Assembly: GCA_944474755.1 (NCBI GenBank)
Contig: OX104112.1
Coordinates: forward strand, 55,037,176 to 55,101,175
Direction of reading: 5' to 3'
Length of the DNA stretch: 64,000 nucleotides
From: Limnoperna fortunei
Taxonomy: Eukaryota; Mollusca; Bivalvia; Mytilida; Modiolidae
Both the position numbers and the translations under genes were made by a program. Every line of letters starts with the position of its first letter. Within the stretch, counting starts at the first letter, position 1. Positions 22,240 to 32,988 of this stretch are shown here, piece by piece. The notes below the pieces were generated by a model. The model was not told the origin of the DNA, did no database searches, and was given only the letters and a program-made list of their open reading frames with translations.

Positions 22240-25200
22240 GTATGTAAAACAAAAATACTATTATTTACAAATTTTATATTTTATACAACAAAATTTAAGA
22301 ATTAAGAATTTAAAACGTATCAAGTTATTGCATTTAATGCTGTTTTTATTAATATTTAAAAATACTTATACTAAATTGTTAAAGTTACTGATATATTTAT
22401 ATGAATGTATTATACTACAGATTCATCGCAAAACTCGAAGTTATTCAAGAAACTCAACGTTACGTACTGGAAATCAAGCAGTCCACAATATGTTTTTCAG
22501 TATAACAACGTCACTGTAATGGAATGTATTTTTCATTGCATGGGTCAACCAAACTGTCAAACAATTTGTCTATATCAAAACACGTGTTTTGGAAATTCAG
22601 ATCTGATGCCTGGTGACTCCAACAATTTAGACGGTCGAGTTTATATAAATCAGCCGATCAATGGTGAGTACTGATTAAAGTTCATTAATAAAATTCTGGT
22701 TTAATATTGACATTTCCTATAAAAATTCATCTGGAAGCAAGTTTCTTGCCAAAATTAAAAATCTTACTCTTACGTAGCCATTATTTCATCAACTGTAAAT
22801 GAGTCAAAAGTATCTGCATTATACCGTTAGAGATATGATTCTCTATTCTTTAAATTAAAGTATTTAAGCACAATATCCAACTCAAATTATACGCATGTAC
22901 CAAAAGTTTTAAGATCTTCGAAAACATAAAAGTATATTAACACAAAGTTTATTGCAAAGCTTAGTTTGAGTTTTTTTTAGAGTACAAACTTTACAAATCC
23001 GGATTACGGAGGTGAATAATCGCGAAAATATTTTCTAGATTTCTTATTCGATTATCCTTAAAGTGAGTCCTATATCAACTATTTTGACTCACTACCTAAA
23101 CCCTATCACGTACTCTTGTCATATGATCATCATATTTTATGGTGGCTAAAATATGAATACTGTTTGTTTTTTTGAATGTTGTTAAACTCCACTTTCAGCA
23201 TTTTTTCAGCTATATCATGGCGTCCAGTTTTTTGGGTGAGGAAGCCGGAGTACCCGAAAAAACACCGGATCTTTAGTAGGAAAACTGGCAATCCTTAACC
23301 ACAAAAGATGGCGGCAACAGTGTATGTGTAGTTTTTGCTAGTTAAGAAAACTCTGTGAAGAAATATATTGTGTGTTGTAAATGTGTTCTATTTGTGTTTA
23401 AAGTCAACAGTTTAGATAGTATACAGCAAAACTCGCAAAAAAGATCTTCTGATGTCTATAATTTTATAGATTTTTAGAGGATTTTCTAAGTAATTTAAGT
23501 GAATAGACATTGTTGACATATGTGAACACTATTCGTACAGTACATATTATAATTGGACTATGGAATATGGAAACACCTATTAAACCAGGAGAGAAACGTA
23601 AATTAACAGACACAGTAAGTCCTTTATCTCTTCATCAACCAGAACCCTTTCCCATACGTAGAAGAGGCTCGCTTCCCGATCTACCCCACCGAATTAATAT
23701 GGAGTCGGTAGACACCTGTATTACTGATAATAAGGGTAATATTGTAAATCTGACTAAACTGATAGAGGACACAATAAAAAGCCCGTCACTTCCAGAAATA
23801 ATTGCACCTCATATTATACAAGCCATGAAACTTATAATTGACAATATGGTACAATTAGTAGTGAGACCCATACACGAAACAATCGCAAAATACGAAAAAG
23901 AGTTCGAATTACTTAAGTCTGAAAATGTCAAACTCAGATGCGAATTGAATGATATTATTAATAAGTGTGAGACTCGATTTGTTGAAACTAGTACAAATCT
24001 AGCTGGCATTGGAACTGTTGTTCGCGATAACACAAATCGAATTAAAGAAGCAGAGGGCGAGATCAAACGAGCTAAATGCGAAATAGAAGAACTGGAACAA
24101 TATGGCAGACGAAACTCGCTTCGTTTCCACAAAGTTCCTATGACTGAGATCGACACACCTAACACAGACAAAAAGATCGTTGAAATTTGCCAAACAAGGT
24201 TAAAAATAAATATAAATGAAGACGACATTCAACGCTCACATATAATTGGCGAGGTCGGCTCACAAAACACTGCGCAAATAATATGTCGTTTTAGAAATTG
24301 GAAGATAAAAAATGCCATATACAAATCATAAAGAAATCTGAAAAACACCAATAGTAATATTTTTATTACCGAAGACCTCACACGTAAACGAAAGACAATT
24401 ATTAAAGAACTAACAACTGCTAAGCGTGAGGGTCGCGTCGACTCTTTTTGGACGAATGATGGTAGGATATTCTTAAAATTGCGCAACGAATCTAGGAAAA
24501 TTTTGGTCCACGACTTGGATAAGTATCGTGACTACTTCATGTTGTTACAAAACACTAATTTATATATTATTTCCTAAACAAACTTTCAAAGGGTTAAACA
24601 TGTTAGTGTTACTTGATTTGTTTACATTTTGAAATAATATTTAGTTACGCAAAAATTTGGAATATCTTAAACATTGAATAGAAATCATATTACATTACAA
24701 GTTATATATTATGTTTATAATACAAACTACTTATTGACAAATTTCACCTTATATTTATTTATGTGTATCTCATTATTGTTTTGTTATTGTTTTGACCCGA
24801 CAGCGTTTCATGAATTACGAGTGAACAGTAATCGCAAAGTGAAAACTATTAGTCACTTATATACTCAATTTCTTCCGTTTTGGCTACGAAAATATAATTG
24901 ACACTATTCAATGACCATTGCATTTTATTACACAGATAAAACTGTTCACTTCTTTAATTGTATAACATTCAAAGTTATACAACACGCGTGTAACTATTGT
25001 TTCCGAATTTCTCGATTTCTTTTCTCATTCCCATTTGATTTTTGTAGCAAAACCTGGAGCCGATATTTTTATCACAAGTTTCTTTTTCATCACCACCTAA
25101 ATTATTGAACGTTTCTGTATTGCTTATTTTATGTTTAGGATAAACTTATTGACAGAGGTTTTTTTTACCATTGTTTTTGTGTGCTGTACTATTGCAATGA

Positions 25201-28200
25201 TACATGTACCGTGTATGTTTATTGTATACATATGTTTCTTTTTGTATGTAGTTTACTTGTCTTTACCTGTATTTATCATTATAACCTGCAGAAGTTATCG
25301 AGCGGTCGGTGGATTGTCCAATCGAGTATTTTTATCTTATTCAGCCATGAATATTTTTGATAATGGGTGATGTTATGACATACAGAATTTCGATTGGACT
25401 TTTTTTACGCAAAATGTCATAGTTGTTTGTGTCGGCATAAGCTTATCATATCTTTCCAAAAATGTTATTTAGGATTTATATTGAAAATGCTTGATGATAT
25501 GAGTGTAACCGTAACTGCGTTCGCTGCAACAGTTATTCTCTGTTTCTTGCAGGCATACTCTAAAAATACTAGTTTTCTTTTGTTGATAATGATATTGTTA
25601 GTAATTTGCCAAGATGTCGAAAGTAACCCGGGTCCCTCATCTGTAAGTTCGTCCTCCGATTTATCAATTTTTCATCTTAACATTAGAAGTATTAGAAACA
25701 AACTGCATTTATTAGAGAACTTAGCATCTGAATACCATATTATATATGTAACTGAAACACACCTAGATGATAAAATTGACACAAAAGATATTTGCATTCA
25801 AGGGTTTTTAGAACCTTTTAGAGCAGATCGTAATTTTGCAGGGGGTGGTATTCTTATATATGCTTCTACATGTCTAAGTGTGAAAAGAAAACCACAGTTT
25901 GAATTTGTGGGAGTGGAGAATGTTTGGATAGGAATAGAATTACCCAATTTTCTCTTACACATTTGTACAACGTATAGACCAGAAGGCTGTGTAGAACCTT
26001 ATTGGACAAATTTGAAAAACGCGATAAATGAAGCACTTGAAATATCACCATACTTATGCATTATTGGGGACTTAAACGTTGATTTGGCAGTAGAAAGACG
26101 TCATATTCTTAATGATATCATTTTAAATTTTAATCTAGTCAATGTTATTGATGAACCCACTAGAGTATGTAACACGAGGCAAAGTATCATTGACGTTATA
26201 CTGCTTAGCGATTCGTGTACTTGCCTCGACTCATCGGTTATTGTTACCGAAAGCTCACTGAGTGATCATTGCGCTATTGTTGCAGGTATAGATATTCCGG
26301 TTTTTTTTATCGAATACATATACCCGTGAGGTATGGCTTTATAAACAAGCAGATTTCGTCAAGATGAACAATTTAATAGAACAGTACGATTGGGATACTG
26401 CTTTAACAAATTATACAGATATATCTGAAATCTGTATTTTTTTTACAAATAAATTTCTTGAATACGCAAAATTCTGTATTCCAACAAAAACCGTAACTAT
26501 TCGTCCAAATGATAAACCGTGGTTTGACTCAGAATTACGTAGAGAAATACGTATACGTGACCGGCTTCACAAAAAAGCTAGACGGACGAAAAGACCGACT
26601 GACCTTGCAAAATTTAAACATCAACGAAATAAAGTAAACAATATGAAAAAACATGGGCGACTATCTTTTTTCGATAATGTTAATGACGTAATTGACCGTA
26701 TTTCTAAACATAGTTCCAAGGAATACTGGAAACTCATAAAAAATAATGGGCACTACAAAAAGTAGCACAATATCGCCTGTTTTGAATCCTTGTAATAATA
26801 GATTAGCTTGTAACGACAACGATAAAGCGAAGTTCTGAATGACTATTTTTGTTCAATATCCGACATCGACGACAACGAAATAGACACCCCCCAATTTCAA
26901 TCACGTACTAATAATAGACTCTTGATTATAACAATAAACGAAAATGAAGTTTTAGACATTTTACAGATACTAAAACTCGGTAAAGCCTCTGGGCTCGATA
27001 AAGTTAGTCACCATATGCTACGTTACACTGCGAAGTCTGTGAAAAAGCCTTTATCGGTGATTTTTAATTTGTCTTTACAACAAGGAAGGTTTCCAACCAA
27101 TTGGAAAAGATCTGTTGTTATACCTTTATTTAAGTCCGGCGAGAAAGAACTGCCATCTAACTATAGACCTGTTGCTCTATTATCGTCTATAGGGAAAGTT
27201 TTTGAAAGAATTGTTTTCAAACATGTTTTTAATTATTTATTGTCTAATAATCTGTTATACAAATACCAGTCTGGATTCACCCCTGACAATTCCACAAATC
27301 ATCAATTAATCGAAATTTACCACAATATTCTTCTTAACTTTGAGGAAAAAAAACTTCATGTGTTTAGTTTTCTTTGACATTTCCAAAGCATTCGATCGAG
27401 TATGGCATAAGGGGCTTATACGTAAACTTAAAGCGTATGGAATTGATGGTCAATTACTAGTATGGTTTAAAGATTATGTTTCTGATAAAAGACAACGTGT
27501 CACAATAAATAACAAATGCTCAAGTTTTAGAAATGTTAACAGGGTTTTGTATTAGGGCCTCTCTTGTTTTTAATATATATTAATGATATAGCTGATTCTA
27601 TTGAGTCAATCACAAGACTCTTTGCAGATGACACGTCTCTTATGTACAGTTCCGACTCAAGTGAAACTTTAGAAAGTGTAGTAAACAGAGATCTATACAG
27701 AATTGATATATGGTCAAAAAAATGGTTGATAAAGTTCAATCCAACTAAAACTGATGTTTTATTATTCGGAAATGCTGTTGATAAAGGAGATACAAGTTAA
27801 ATGTTTCAAAATAACCAACTTGGTATTCATGAGCAGCACAAACACTTGGGAATTACTCTAAGTGACGACTGTAAGTGGCATTGTCACATTGATAATGTAT
27901 GCAAAAGTGTTTCTCCTAAGATATCTATGCTTAGAAAATTAAAATATATACTAAAGCGTGATTCTCTAAGTAAGATATATCTAACATTCATTAGACCGAT
28001 TATGGAGTATAGTTGTGAGTTGTGGAATGGTTGCGGGAATGAACTTTCAGAAAAACTAGAAAAAATACAGTTAGAAGCAGCCAGAATAGTAACCGGTCCC
28101 CCATGTTATGCAAGTCGCGAATCGCTATATTTAGAAACAGGGTGGGAGAAGTTGATAGACAGACGAAATAGACGATGCCTATGTTTGATGTATAATGTTG

Positions 28201-31200
28201 TAAATGAAAATTGTCCTCCATACCTAACCGATATCTTACCACCGAAAATTTCGGAAATTTCACACTATTCCCTTAGAAATAATGATAACTTCAGTATTTC
28301 ACGATATAGACTTACAAAAACTAATAATTCTTTTTTTCCGTCGACACTTAGAATGTGGAATAAACTGAACATTGATTTGCGAAATATTCCTACGTTTTCA
28401 CAATTTAAAAGAGCACTTACAGCTCAGACATATTCTATACCTAAATGGTTTCATACTGGAACTAGGAAAATGAATATACTTCATACAAGACTGCGACGCA
28501 ATTTTAGCGCATTAAATTTTGATCTTTTTCGATGTAACTTAAGAAATGATGCGACGTGTTTATGCGGTTATCCATGTGAGAATGCATATCATTTTTTCAT
28601 GGAATGTCCTCTTTATAATTCAATCAGACATAATTTATTCATAATACTTCAAATATACGGAGAAATTTCATTACATATTATATTATATGGTAGAGATAGT
28701 TTAAATGTAGATCAAAACGTTGATATTTTCAGTGCCGTCCATAACTATATTAAAAGTACCCACCGTTTCGACTAACTTCAGCAGGCCTTATTACGGCTCT
28801 TATTCCTTGCATGTTTTTTTCTCTATTAGTTCTTATTGTTCTAAGCTTAATTTGTTTTATTATTGCTATACAAGAAATAATACAAACCTAAATGTTTCAC
28901 TTAAACTAACTGAACATTTTACATCGAAATTCTTTGTATTAGGTCATTTGTCATTTTGTCACTTTGTTTCTATTTACAATTATGTTGCTGTCATCTTAAT
29001 GTTTGTTGTAAATTGTAGAGAAAGGGCTTTTATAATGTTGTAATAACTTGTGCCCAATCTCATCTTGCTTTGATAATATGCAAATAAAATATGTTTAATA
29101 TAATACACGTGTTTTGGAAATTCAGATCTGATGCCTGTTGACTCCAACAATTTAGACGTTCGAGTTTATGTAAAACAGCCGATCAATGGTGAGTACTGAT
29201 TAAAGTTCATTAATAAAATTCTGGTTTAATATTGGTATTTCCTTTAAAAATTCATCTGGAAGCAAGTTTCTTGCCAAAATTAAAAATCTTACTCTTACGT
29301 AGCCATTATTTTATCAACTGTTAATGAGTCGAAAGTATCTGCATTATACCGTTAGAGATATGATTCTCTATTCTTTAAATTAAAGTATTTAAGCACAATG
29401 TCCAACTCAAATTATACGCATGTACCAAAAGTTTTAAGATCTTCGAAAACATAAAAGTATCTTAACACAAAGTTTATTGCAAAGCTTAGCTTGAGTTTTT
29501 TTAGGGTACAATTTTTACAAATCCGGATTACGGAGGTGAATAATCGCGAAAATATTTTCTAGATTTCTTATTCGATTATCCTTAAAGTGAGTCCTATATC
29601 AACTATTTTGACTCACTACCAAATCCCTATCACGTACTCTTGTCATATGATCATCATATTTTATGGTGGCTAAAATATGAATACTGTTTGTTTGTTTGAA
29701 TGTTGTTAAACTCCACTTTCAGCATTTTTTCAGCTATATCATGGCGTCCAGTTTTTTGGGTGAGGAAGCCGGAGTACCCGAAAAAACACCGGATCTTTAG
29801 TAGGAAAACTGGCAATCCTTGTCAGTTACGATTGGAGTCGAAAGCACTCTTCCCGTAGTGCTAAAATATGAATAACAGTCTGAATATTGAAAATAGTATT
29901 TATAATATTATAAAGGGGCTCGGTGGCCACCAGGTTAAGGCAGTTCGTCTTCTATTGACCACGTGGTCTGTCAACACCGAGGCTGCGGGTATGAGTTTCA
30001 CTGTGGGCACGGCGCACTCGACTCCAATCTTAATTGACAGTTTCCTGCCTAAGGTTTTCTCCGGGTAATTCGGATTTCTATCCCAATAAAACTGGACGCC
30101 ATGATATAGCTGAAAAAATGCTGAAAGTAGCGTTAAACACCTTTAAAACTAACAATAAATATATTTAAAAATGGCTGTTAAAATGTCGAGTGCTTTCATG
30201 ATTTTACTGTATAATGCATATTTAAAGGATCAAATGGGATTGGGGCTTCGAGCCTCATTACAGGTAGGGTGCGTTCGACTTCAATCGACAAGAATTCCCA
30301 GTTTTCCTACCGAAGGTCGGGGGTTCTCTCCGGGTACTCCGGCTTCCTCTCCAAATAAAAACTGAACGCCATGATATAGCTGAAAAATTGCTGAAATTAG
30401 CGTTAAACAACATTCAAACAAAGAAACAACTAATTATATTGAATGTACACGCTCATTTTGTATAAAATATATTCATTTGCAAGCAACGGATAGAACTTCG
30501 TTATGTTGGTATAATTTGCGTTCGATCCATTCGAATTATGCAAACAAGATATTGCGAAACAATCTCAATTGGCTTCGTGTTTAATACATATATTTGTTTA
30601 GTACTGACTATATTTCAAATAATTATTCGTAACCGGCGATATCACTTGCTAATTACTGTATAAATAAATCGAAATTAATAATAGCAGCAGATTGTAATAG
30701 TTGCATACGTTTTATATTTAAAAATGATACTATGTTAGGTAGGTCAATATTATATTAAATGTGAATATGTCTACAAATGTGGTCAGTAAGTCAGTACTAA
30801 TATCTAGCCAATTATAATTACCGATGACCAGACTATACGAGTGCTTGAATTCAACAGTTAATGTACAAAGTAATTAAAACCGGAAACTATTTTAAATTTA
30901 AAACGACAAAGGTTAGGATTTTGCAAAAGCAGTAGAATTTAGTTTGCAGTTTACAAATTTACAAATATTTTGAAAATGGACCAAACAAAATACAAAGTGA
31001 CCTTAAACATCTATACAATTCTATTTTGCACTGATCATACCAGATGCAATACGAAAGAAAAGGATGTGCGAACTTTTGCGTGTTGTATATTTTTTGCAGT
31101 GCAGTGTGCAGCGTTCAATCCTAGGGTGCACTGATCATACCAAATACAATACTAAAGTAAAGAATATACGAATTTTTCGTTACATCCATAAATGCACTCG

Positions 31201-31949
31201 TAATCTCATTTGTTTCTGTTTTTGCAGTATGCTCTTTCAAGCAGTTTCTTTACTACAATGATTTGTGTTTACACATTTGTGAAGTTGCAATGGAATGGCC
31301 CGATGCACGGACATATTGTAAAGGATTAGGAGGGCGCCTGATAGTTCTTGATTCAGAGAAAAAACATACAGATGTAGTTAACTTTCTTAATACCTTCTGT
31401 GAGTAAAACAGCTTTGTTATTAAACATATATATTACCAGTGTTTGTCTTGACAAGAATCAAAATATCCCCGTTTACGCTGGTAAAGTCGTGTGAGACATT
31501 ACTTTTACACCCCAGCTGTCAATAGTGTATTGATTATTTTGCCATAATGAATACTTTTTATTAATAATTTTCTCGGAAAAGTTTTCATTTAATTAAGTAG
31601 ACTTGAAATGCAATTAAAAAAAATAATTGGTGGAAACACATTGCTTGACCAAATATAGGAGTGGTAACAGCTCATTGGTAGTTGCAAATAATAATAATGT
31701 TTGTTTTCAGATAAATCTACCGGCCGGTACTTTGTCGGAGCAACCGACGAGGACCAAGAAGGTTGGTGGAAATGGGTTGATGGCAATGCTACCGACTACT
31801 TTAACTTTGAACAAACTGAACCAAACAACATAGATATCGAATATGGCAGTGGTCCATTTCCAGCTAACTGCGGAGTCCTCGGAGTATACAGAAGATTTCT
31901 TTTCGATGCCTATTGTCTTCAAAATAAACCATTTATATGTGAAATTTAA
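22191..31949 (+). CDS. Secreted C-type lectin with N-terminal PAN/apple-like domain; four exons
   Basis: The coding parts are 22191-22239, 22421-22663, 31228-31398 and 31711-31949. All introns have GT/AG ends and phase 1 throughout, giving 702 nt, about 233 aa. Exon 1 encodes a signal peptide (MLLISVLLVSLGLNIV). Exon 2 encodes a short domain with Cys spacing like PAN/apple modules (ECIFHC, PNCQTIC, NTC). Exons 3-4 form a long-form C-type lectin domain: N-terminal Cys pair (CSFK, DLCL), TYCKGLGGRL, FVGATDEDQEGWWKW, EPN, NCGVLGV, AYCLQNKPFICEI and stop. EPN usually goes with mannose-type ligands in Ca2+-dependent lectins, but the partner WND motif is replaced by FDA before the Cys, so sugar binding is uncertain. 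Family members are mostly secreted pattern-recognition proteins. Intron 2 (8.5 kb) contains a 5.8-kb retrotransposon and a partial duplicate of exon 2. No lesion is seen in the coding parts. The exon linkage is my inference from phase and order. Confidence 0.72.
22421..22663 (+). CDS. Lectin gene exon 2 (PAN/apple-like domain)
   Basis: 243 nt between the acceptor TATACTACAG (ending 22420) and the donor ATCAATG/GTGAGT. It encodes a Cys-rich module with VTVMECIFHCMGQPNC in the middle. Its last 84 bases (from 22580) are duplicated at 29105-29188 beyond the retrotransposon. Confidence 0.7.
22580..23296 (+). repeat. Long direct repeat, left copy (flanks retrotransposon)
   Basis: This 717-bp block, from ACACGTGTTTTGG in exon 2 to GGCAATCCTT inside a SINE, recurs at 29105-29820. 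It ends exactly where the retrotransposon begins. About ten mismatches were counted by eye in the first ~235 bases. Confidence 0.92.
23170..23296 (-). repeat. SINE, tail part, cut by the retrotransposon
   Basis: Minus-orientation SINE 3' half (TATATCATGGCGTCCAGTTT, GGAAGCCGGAGTACCCG, AAAACTGGCAATCCTT). The rest of the same SINE continues after the right-hand repeat at 29821, showing that the retroelement broke it. Confidence 0.82.
23510..24577 (+). pseudogene. Retrotransposon ORF1 (coiled-coil RNA-binding protein), one premature stop
   Basis: Open from 23510 (the second Met, codon 20 at 23567, is a likelier start because basic KPGEKRKL follows it). A premature TAA at 24329-24331 follows IYKS, but the same frame continues with RNLKNTNSNIFITEDLTRKR to a stop at 24575-24577, about 355 codons in all. 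Residues ~110-200 form a heptad-rich coiled coil. LEQYGRRNSLRFHKVP followed by a basic segment resembles the RRM-like core of non-LTR ORF1 proteins. The C-terminus has a GRVDSFWTNDGRIFLKL motif. These proteins are known as RNA-binding chaperones that form the particle with ORF2. The single nonsense change inactivates the C-terminal third. Confidence 0.78.
24578..25393 (+). other. Inter-ORF region of the retrotransposon
   Basis: About 0.8 kb, T-rich, with three short open frames (24674, 24911 and 25131) rich in Phe, Tyr and Cys but without recognisable domains. It may serve as a leader for ORF2 translation; no structure was identified. Confidence 0.4.
25394..28775 (+). pseudogene. Retrotransposon ORF2: hydrophobic leader, 2A, AP-endonuclease, reverse transcriptase
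   Basis: Domains in order: a hydrophobic N-terminus (residues ~38-72), the 2A motif, the endonuclease (FHLNIRSIRNKL, TETHL, GGGILIY, TYRPEG, GDLNVDL, SIIDVILLS, LSDHCAIV), a linker, the RT (GKASGLDKVS, WKRSVVIPLFKSG, NYRPVALLS, QSGFTPDNST, FFDISKAFDRVWH, GPLLFLIYIND, TRLFADDTSLMY, KHLGITLS), thumb, and a C-terminal Cys/His motif (CLCGYPCENAYHFFMECP). The RT catalytic FADD is present. Lesions: an extra T in the T8 run near 26303; a one-base gain near 26757 and loss near 26836; an extra A in the A8 run near 27347; a one-base loss near 27546; an in-frame TAA at 27798-27800. Homopolymer errors could mimic some of these, but the nonsense codon could not arise that way. Confidence 0.85.
25613..25636 (+). 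other. 2A ribosome-skipping motif DVESNPGP
   Basis: Codons 74-81 of ORF2 read DVESNPGP, matching the D-(V/I)-E-x-N-P-G-P consensus exactly. Known 2A peptides make the ribosome skip the Gly-Pro bond. Here this would release an ~80-residue hydrophobic leader from the endonuclease-RT protein. 2A sequences near the N-terminus of CR1/L2-type ORF2 are known from other invertebrates. Confidence 0.85.
28776..29104 (+). other. Retrotransposon 3' UTR
   Basis: T-rich non-coding tail after the ORF2 stop at 28773-28775, with AATAAA at 29083-29088. It ends directly at the right-hand 717-bp repeat without a poly-A tract. Confidence 0.7.
29105..29188 (+). pseudogene. Duplicated 3' part of lectin exon 2
   Basis: 84 bases equal to 22580-22663, encoding TCFGNSDLMPVDSNN and then DVRVYVKQPIN (differences from exon 2: G to V twice, I to V, N to K), with the donor ATCAATG/GTGAGT kept. 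It has no acceptor and begins at the retrotransposon end, so it should not be spliced as a normal exon. It could act as a donor if transcription started in the retroelement. Confidence 0.75.
29105..29820 (+). repeat. Long direct repeat, right copy
   Basis: Counterpart of 22580-23296 at a few percent divergence. It begins in mid-exon 2 of the lectin gene directly after the retrotransposon and ends inside the SINE, which then continues in unique sequence. Confidence 0.92.
29695..29868 (-). repeat. SINE (3' and middle part)
   Basis: Minus-orientation copy continuing past the repeat boundary into TTGTCAGTTACGATTGGAG and a degenerate promoter-distal head. The tRNA-like A box is missing. Confidence 0.8.
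29912..30152 (+). repeat. tRNA-derived SINE, nearly complete
   Basis: Head GGGGCTCGGTGGCCACCAGG with a decayed A box (CAGGTTAAGG), then CCACGTGGTCTGTCAACACC, a decayed B box (GGGTATGAGTTTC), the body (CGACTCCAATCTTAATTGAC, TCCGGGTAATTCGG) and the tail TGGACGCCATGATATAGCTG...GCGTTAAACACC. Confidence 0.88.
30245..30418 (+). repeat. SINE, 5'-truncated
   Basis: CGAGCCTCATTACAGGTAGG, CAGTTTTCCTACCGAAGGTC, CCGGGTACTCCGGCTTCCTC and GAACGCCATGATATAGCTGA match the SINE from the B-box region to the tail. The A-box head is missing. Confidence 0.85.
31228..31398 (+). CDS. Lectin gene exon 3 (first half of lectin domain)
   Basis: 171 nt between TTTCTGTTTTTGCAG and TTCT/GTGAGT. It encodes CSFKQFLYYNDLCLHI...TYCKGLGGRLIVLDSEK. 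It contains the N-terminal Cys pair and the first canonical lectin-domain Cys. Confidence 0.78.
31711..31949 (+). CDS. Lectin gene exon 4 (second half of lectin domain, stop)
   Basis: Starts after TTTGTTTTCAG and ends at TAA 31947-31949. It carries WWKWVDG, EPNN, NCGVL and the terminal YCLQNKPFICEI. The terminal CxxxxPFICE pattern is diagnostic of C-type lectin domains. Confidence 0.82.
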
Positions 31950-32214
31950 AAATCATTTATAGAATGGAGGCAGAAAAAGGTAATTTTGCATATCTGGAGT
32001 ACTGCTAAGGACATCAATTCACAATTCATCCAATTGGTGTTTCGTTTAAAATATACTACCGATCTAATTCGTAACTGTATAATTTCTTTGTTTACTTTTG
32101 AAGTTTTTTTTGTCTACGTATTCCTGTTAGCTAGCTAGTATATATTTCGTTTAACAAAAGAATTGCAGAAACATAGAAAAAAAAATTCAATGACCTTAAT
32201 TTTGTTTGTTCTTT
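31950..32214. other. Lectin 3' flank
   Basis: Sequence after the lectin stop codon. No canonical AATAAA was seen close to the stop. The paralogous region in unit II is similar. Confidence 0.35.
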
Positions 32215-32440
32215 TCTTTCATGTGTAATGCAACTATCAGTGATTTTTCAGCTTTATCGTAGCATCCAGATATGAGGGAACCGAGACCGTCAGTCGGAAA
32301 ACTGACATTTTTGTCAATTAAGTTTGGAATCCAACACACCCTGCCCGCAATGAGACTCGAACACGCAACCTAAATGCTGAAAGCCAAGTGATCAATACTT
32401 AATGAAGATGACTACATGAACCACTCGGGACATCAAGACC
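32215..32440 (-). repeat. Diverged SINE copy (unit I)
   Basis: CAGCTTTATCGTAGCATCCA, GTCGGAAAACTGACATTTTT, TTGTCAATTAAGTTTGGAAT, ACACCCTGCCCGCAATGAG and a head region near ACCACTCGGGACATC match the SINE in minus orientation. Its orthologue in unit II is at 44585-44800, so it predates the duplication. Confidence 0.78.
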
Positions 32441-32935
32441 CTTTTATGTTTATAAAGTTTTCGTTTAACAGCAAAACACTTTAAAAAATAGAATATGTTA
32501 TATAAATATAACATATCACTAAATCTATCAAAACTCCTAAACACAATTTTTACAACTAGCCTAAAACATATTCCTTCCAGCATTTGATTGTTTCGACCAA
32601 CTACACTACATGTGCCATTTCGCATATTCAATTTATAAGCCTCACAGAAGATTTTATTTAACGAAGATTATTTAAGAAAAAGAATGATACCATACAAATA
32701 CCTGGTTATGAGTCATGATATAACTTATTCTGTCATCAATTATTTTAAATGACAATGACAACATATGTGACATTTCTCCATTTGTTGTTCTACTGGGTAC
32801 ATGTAGTAGTTATTATACTTTTCGCCACGCTGATCCGTCTAACTGTACTACCAAAACAAAGAATCAGCTCCCAAACTGTCAAAAACTGGTTCCTACAATC
32901 CTTCGATCCTTTAAGAATGCATTATACAGCAAAAT

Positions 32936-32988
32936 CATGAAAGCACTCGACATTTTAACAGATTTGTTAAAATGTAGTGTCTTTCATG
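32936..32988. repeat. Hairpin, unit I copy
   Basis: CATGAAAGCAC, then ACATTTTAACA, a GATT-type loop, TGTTAAAATGT and CTTTCATG form a ~23-bp stem. The same hairpin is kept at 45355 and 46802. Confidence 0.8.

Larger units (their letters stand above)
23297..29104 (+). mobile_element. CR1/L2-type non-LTR retrotransposon, nearly full length, inactive
   Basis: The 5.8-kb element has a ~210-nt 5' leader, ORF1 (23510-24577), an ~0.8-kb inter-ORF region, ORF2 (25394-28775) with an AP-type endonuclease and reverse transcriptase, and a ~330-nt 3' UTR ending CAAATAAAATATGTTTAATA with an AATAAA at 29083-29088 and no poly-A tail. Its limits are exact because the flanking 717-bp direct repeats abut it on both sides. 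The endonuclease type, the C-terminal Cys/His motif and the 2A peptide place it with CR1-superfamily elements (CR1/L2/Crack group); the exact clade needs phylogeny. It sits in intron 2 of the lectin gene in sense orientation. Two premature stops and at least five frameshifts make it inactive. Confidence 0.85.

Noticed and set aside
22160..22519. 119-codon plus-strand open frame overlapping lectin exons 1 and 2
   Set aside because: It runs through intron 1 in the wrong frame. The spliced frame gives a signal peptide and Cys-rich domain, while this one gives low-complexity Lys/Leu/Tyr sequence.
23809..24228. 139-codon open frame on the minus strand
   Set aside because: It is the antisense shadow of the coiled-coil region of retrotransposon ORF1, with no motifs of its own.
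24674..25370. Three short frames between ORF1 and ORF2 as an additional retrotransposon gene
   Set aside because: They are in different frames, Phe/Tyr-rich from T-rich DNA, and lack motifs. Treated as inter-ORF leader.
27536..28263. Minus-strand frames opposite ORF2
   Set aside because: They are antisense shadows of the RT and C-terminal domain, which are unambiguous on the plus strand.
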